Of a DNA stretch of 64,000 nt, positions 63,901-64,000 are shown piece by piece (the stretch's first letter is position 1; every line of letters starts with the position of its first letter). Made by a program: the position numbers and the translations under genes. Location of the stretch: the NCBI RefSeq assembly GCF_036323735.1, contig NC_086032.1:47113335-47177334 (forward strand), given 5' to 3'. The notes beneath the pieces are model-generated. The model saw only the letters and a list, made by a program, of their open reading frames with translations. It had not been told where the DNA came from and searched no databases. This DNA comes from Rattus norvegicus (Eukaryota > Chordata > Mammalia > Rodentia > Muridae).

Positions 63901-64000
63901 AGCTTGTTCTTCGAGATAGAGCAACGTTTAACCGAACTGAAACACTGTTTCTTTGTGAATTCTGTTACTTTCCAGTAGCGGGCTCTTATAATATATGTAG
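60940..64000 (+). repeat. HOR D copy 4 (3061 of 3646 bp, cut by the window end)
   Basis: It shares with copy 3, against copies 1-2, GTGACGAATT, GCTTGTGTGAG, CACTCTTTC and AGGCGGCAAT. Its private changes are GTAATTAGC near 60988, a missing T in CAAAATTGCTGAG near 61107, and AAAATATGCTG near 61840. It keeps the D-1 state at ATTCGGGA and GTCACGAATGG. The repeat continues past the window. Confidence 0.92.

Larger units (their letters stand above)
1..64000 (+). repeat. Satellite DNA array, ~365-bp monomer, fills the window
   Basis: The anchor GTGTACTTTT (variants ATGTACTTTT, TTTACTTTT) recurs about every 364-369 bp from base 21 to the end of the window, always on the same strand, about 175 times. 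All sequence between anchors is recognisable as diverged copies of the same monomer. I saw no stretch longer than about 15 bases that is foreign to the family, no inversion and no transposon. The consensus is AT-rich (about 35% G+C) with up to four EcoRI sites (GAATTC) and usually one HindIII site (AAGCTT) per monomer. It is known that such arrays make up centromeric and pericentromeric heterochromatin in many eukaryotes; that this one does so is inference. I do not recognise the family or the species. Confidence 0.98.

Noticed and set aside
1..64000. CRISPR array
   Set aside because: The regular GAATTCAGT box every ~90 bp resembles repeats, but the sequence between boxes is itself repetitive and homologous, not unique spacers. 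No cas genes are present.
1..64000. CENP-B box (TTCG-N4-A-N2-CGGG) in either orientation
   Set aside because: Candidate CGGG sites (CTGATCGGGATATAG, CTGTTCGGGATATAG) have no TTCG at the required distance on either strand in the monomers inspected.
1..64000. Identification as a named satellite family or species
   Set aside because: The ~365-bp length recalls several known insect and plant satellites, but I could not match the sequence to any of them from memory. A database search of the monomer at 1074-1438 would decide.
1..64000. Inverted monomers or strand switches within the array
   Set aside because: Every GTGTACTTTT anchor and GAATTCAGT box that I followed is in the same orientation. 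No inversion breakpoint was found.

Overview
The whole 64 kb window is one continuous head-to-tail array of a tandemly repeated satellite DNA. I see no protein-coding gene, RNA gene, transposon or unique sequence. All monomers point the same way. The basic monomer is about 365 bp (about 175 copies) with roughly 35% G+C, counted on a consensus written out by hand. Each monomer consists of four diverged sub-repeats (S1-S4) of about 88-93 bp. Each sub-repeat opens with a GAATTCAGT-like box followed by GTTCC(C). A long, purely repetitive array with higher-order repeats (HORs) is typical of eukaryotic centromeric or pericentromeric heterochromatin. Nothing visible names the species, and the chromosomal location is an inference.

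Layout. (A) 1-23374: five copies of a large HOR of 4821 bp (12 ordinary monomers plus one 419-bp chimeric unit) or 4456 bp (the same minus one monomer), in the order 13-12-13-13-12 units. They are nearly identical to each other. 23375-25939 is a sixth, internally deleted and more diverged copy. (B) About 24.4-35.8 kb: a looser duplication with a 6957-bp (19-monomer) period. Its first copy contains a further 1094-bp (3-monomer) duplication. (C) 33502-40819: a near-identical 3659-bp (10-monomer) tandem duplication that includes the end of B. (D) 40820-48111: a second 10-monomer HOR (3646 bp), in two copies with no difference that I could find apart from about 30 bp at the start of the first. 48112-51703 holds unduplicated monomers. 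(E) 51704-about 55955: a 2205-bp (6-monomer) duplication. (D again) 56188-64000: the D 10-mer returns in two copies, now separated by a 3-monomer spacer, which gives a 4751-bp (13-monomer) period. It runs off the window end.

The array therefore shows repetition at four scales: about 92 bp, about 365 bp, 1.1-7 kb HORs, and repeated HOR blocks. Left to right it passes from a homogenised block (A) through a diverged zone (B) to several younger, overlapping amplifications (C, D, E). The interesting content is the record of unequal exchange, conversion-like patches and template-switch-like joins rather than any gene system. Short open frames (60-73 codons) recur because the DNA recurs. I do not consider them genes.

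All comparisons were made by eye. Block boundaries carry an uncertainty of tens of bases, because the crossover points lie inside identical sequence.
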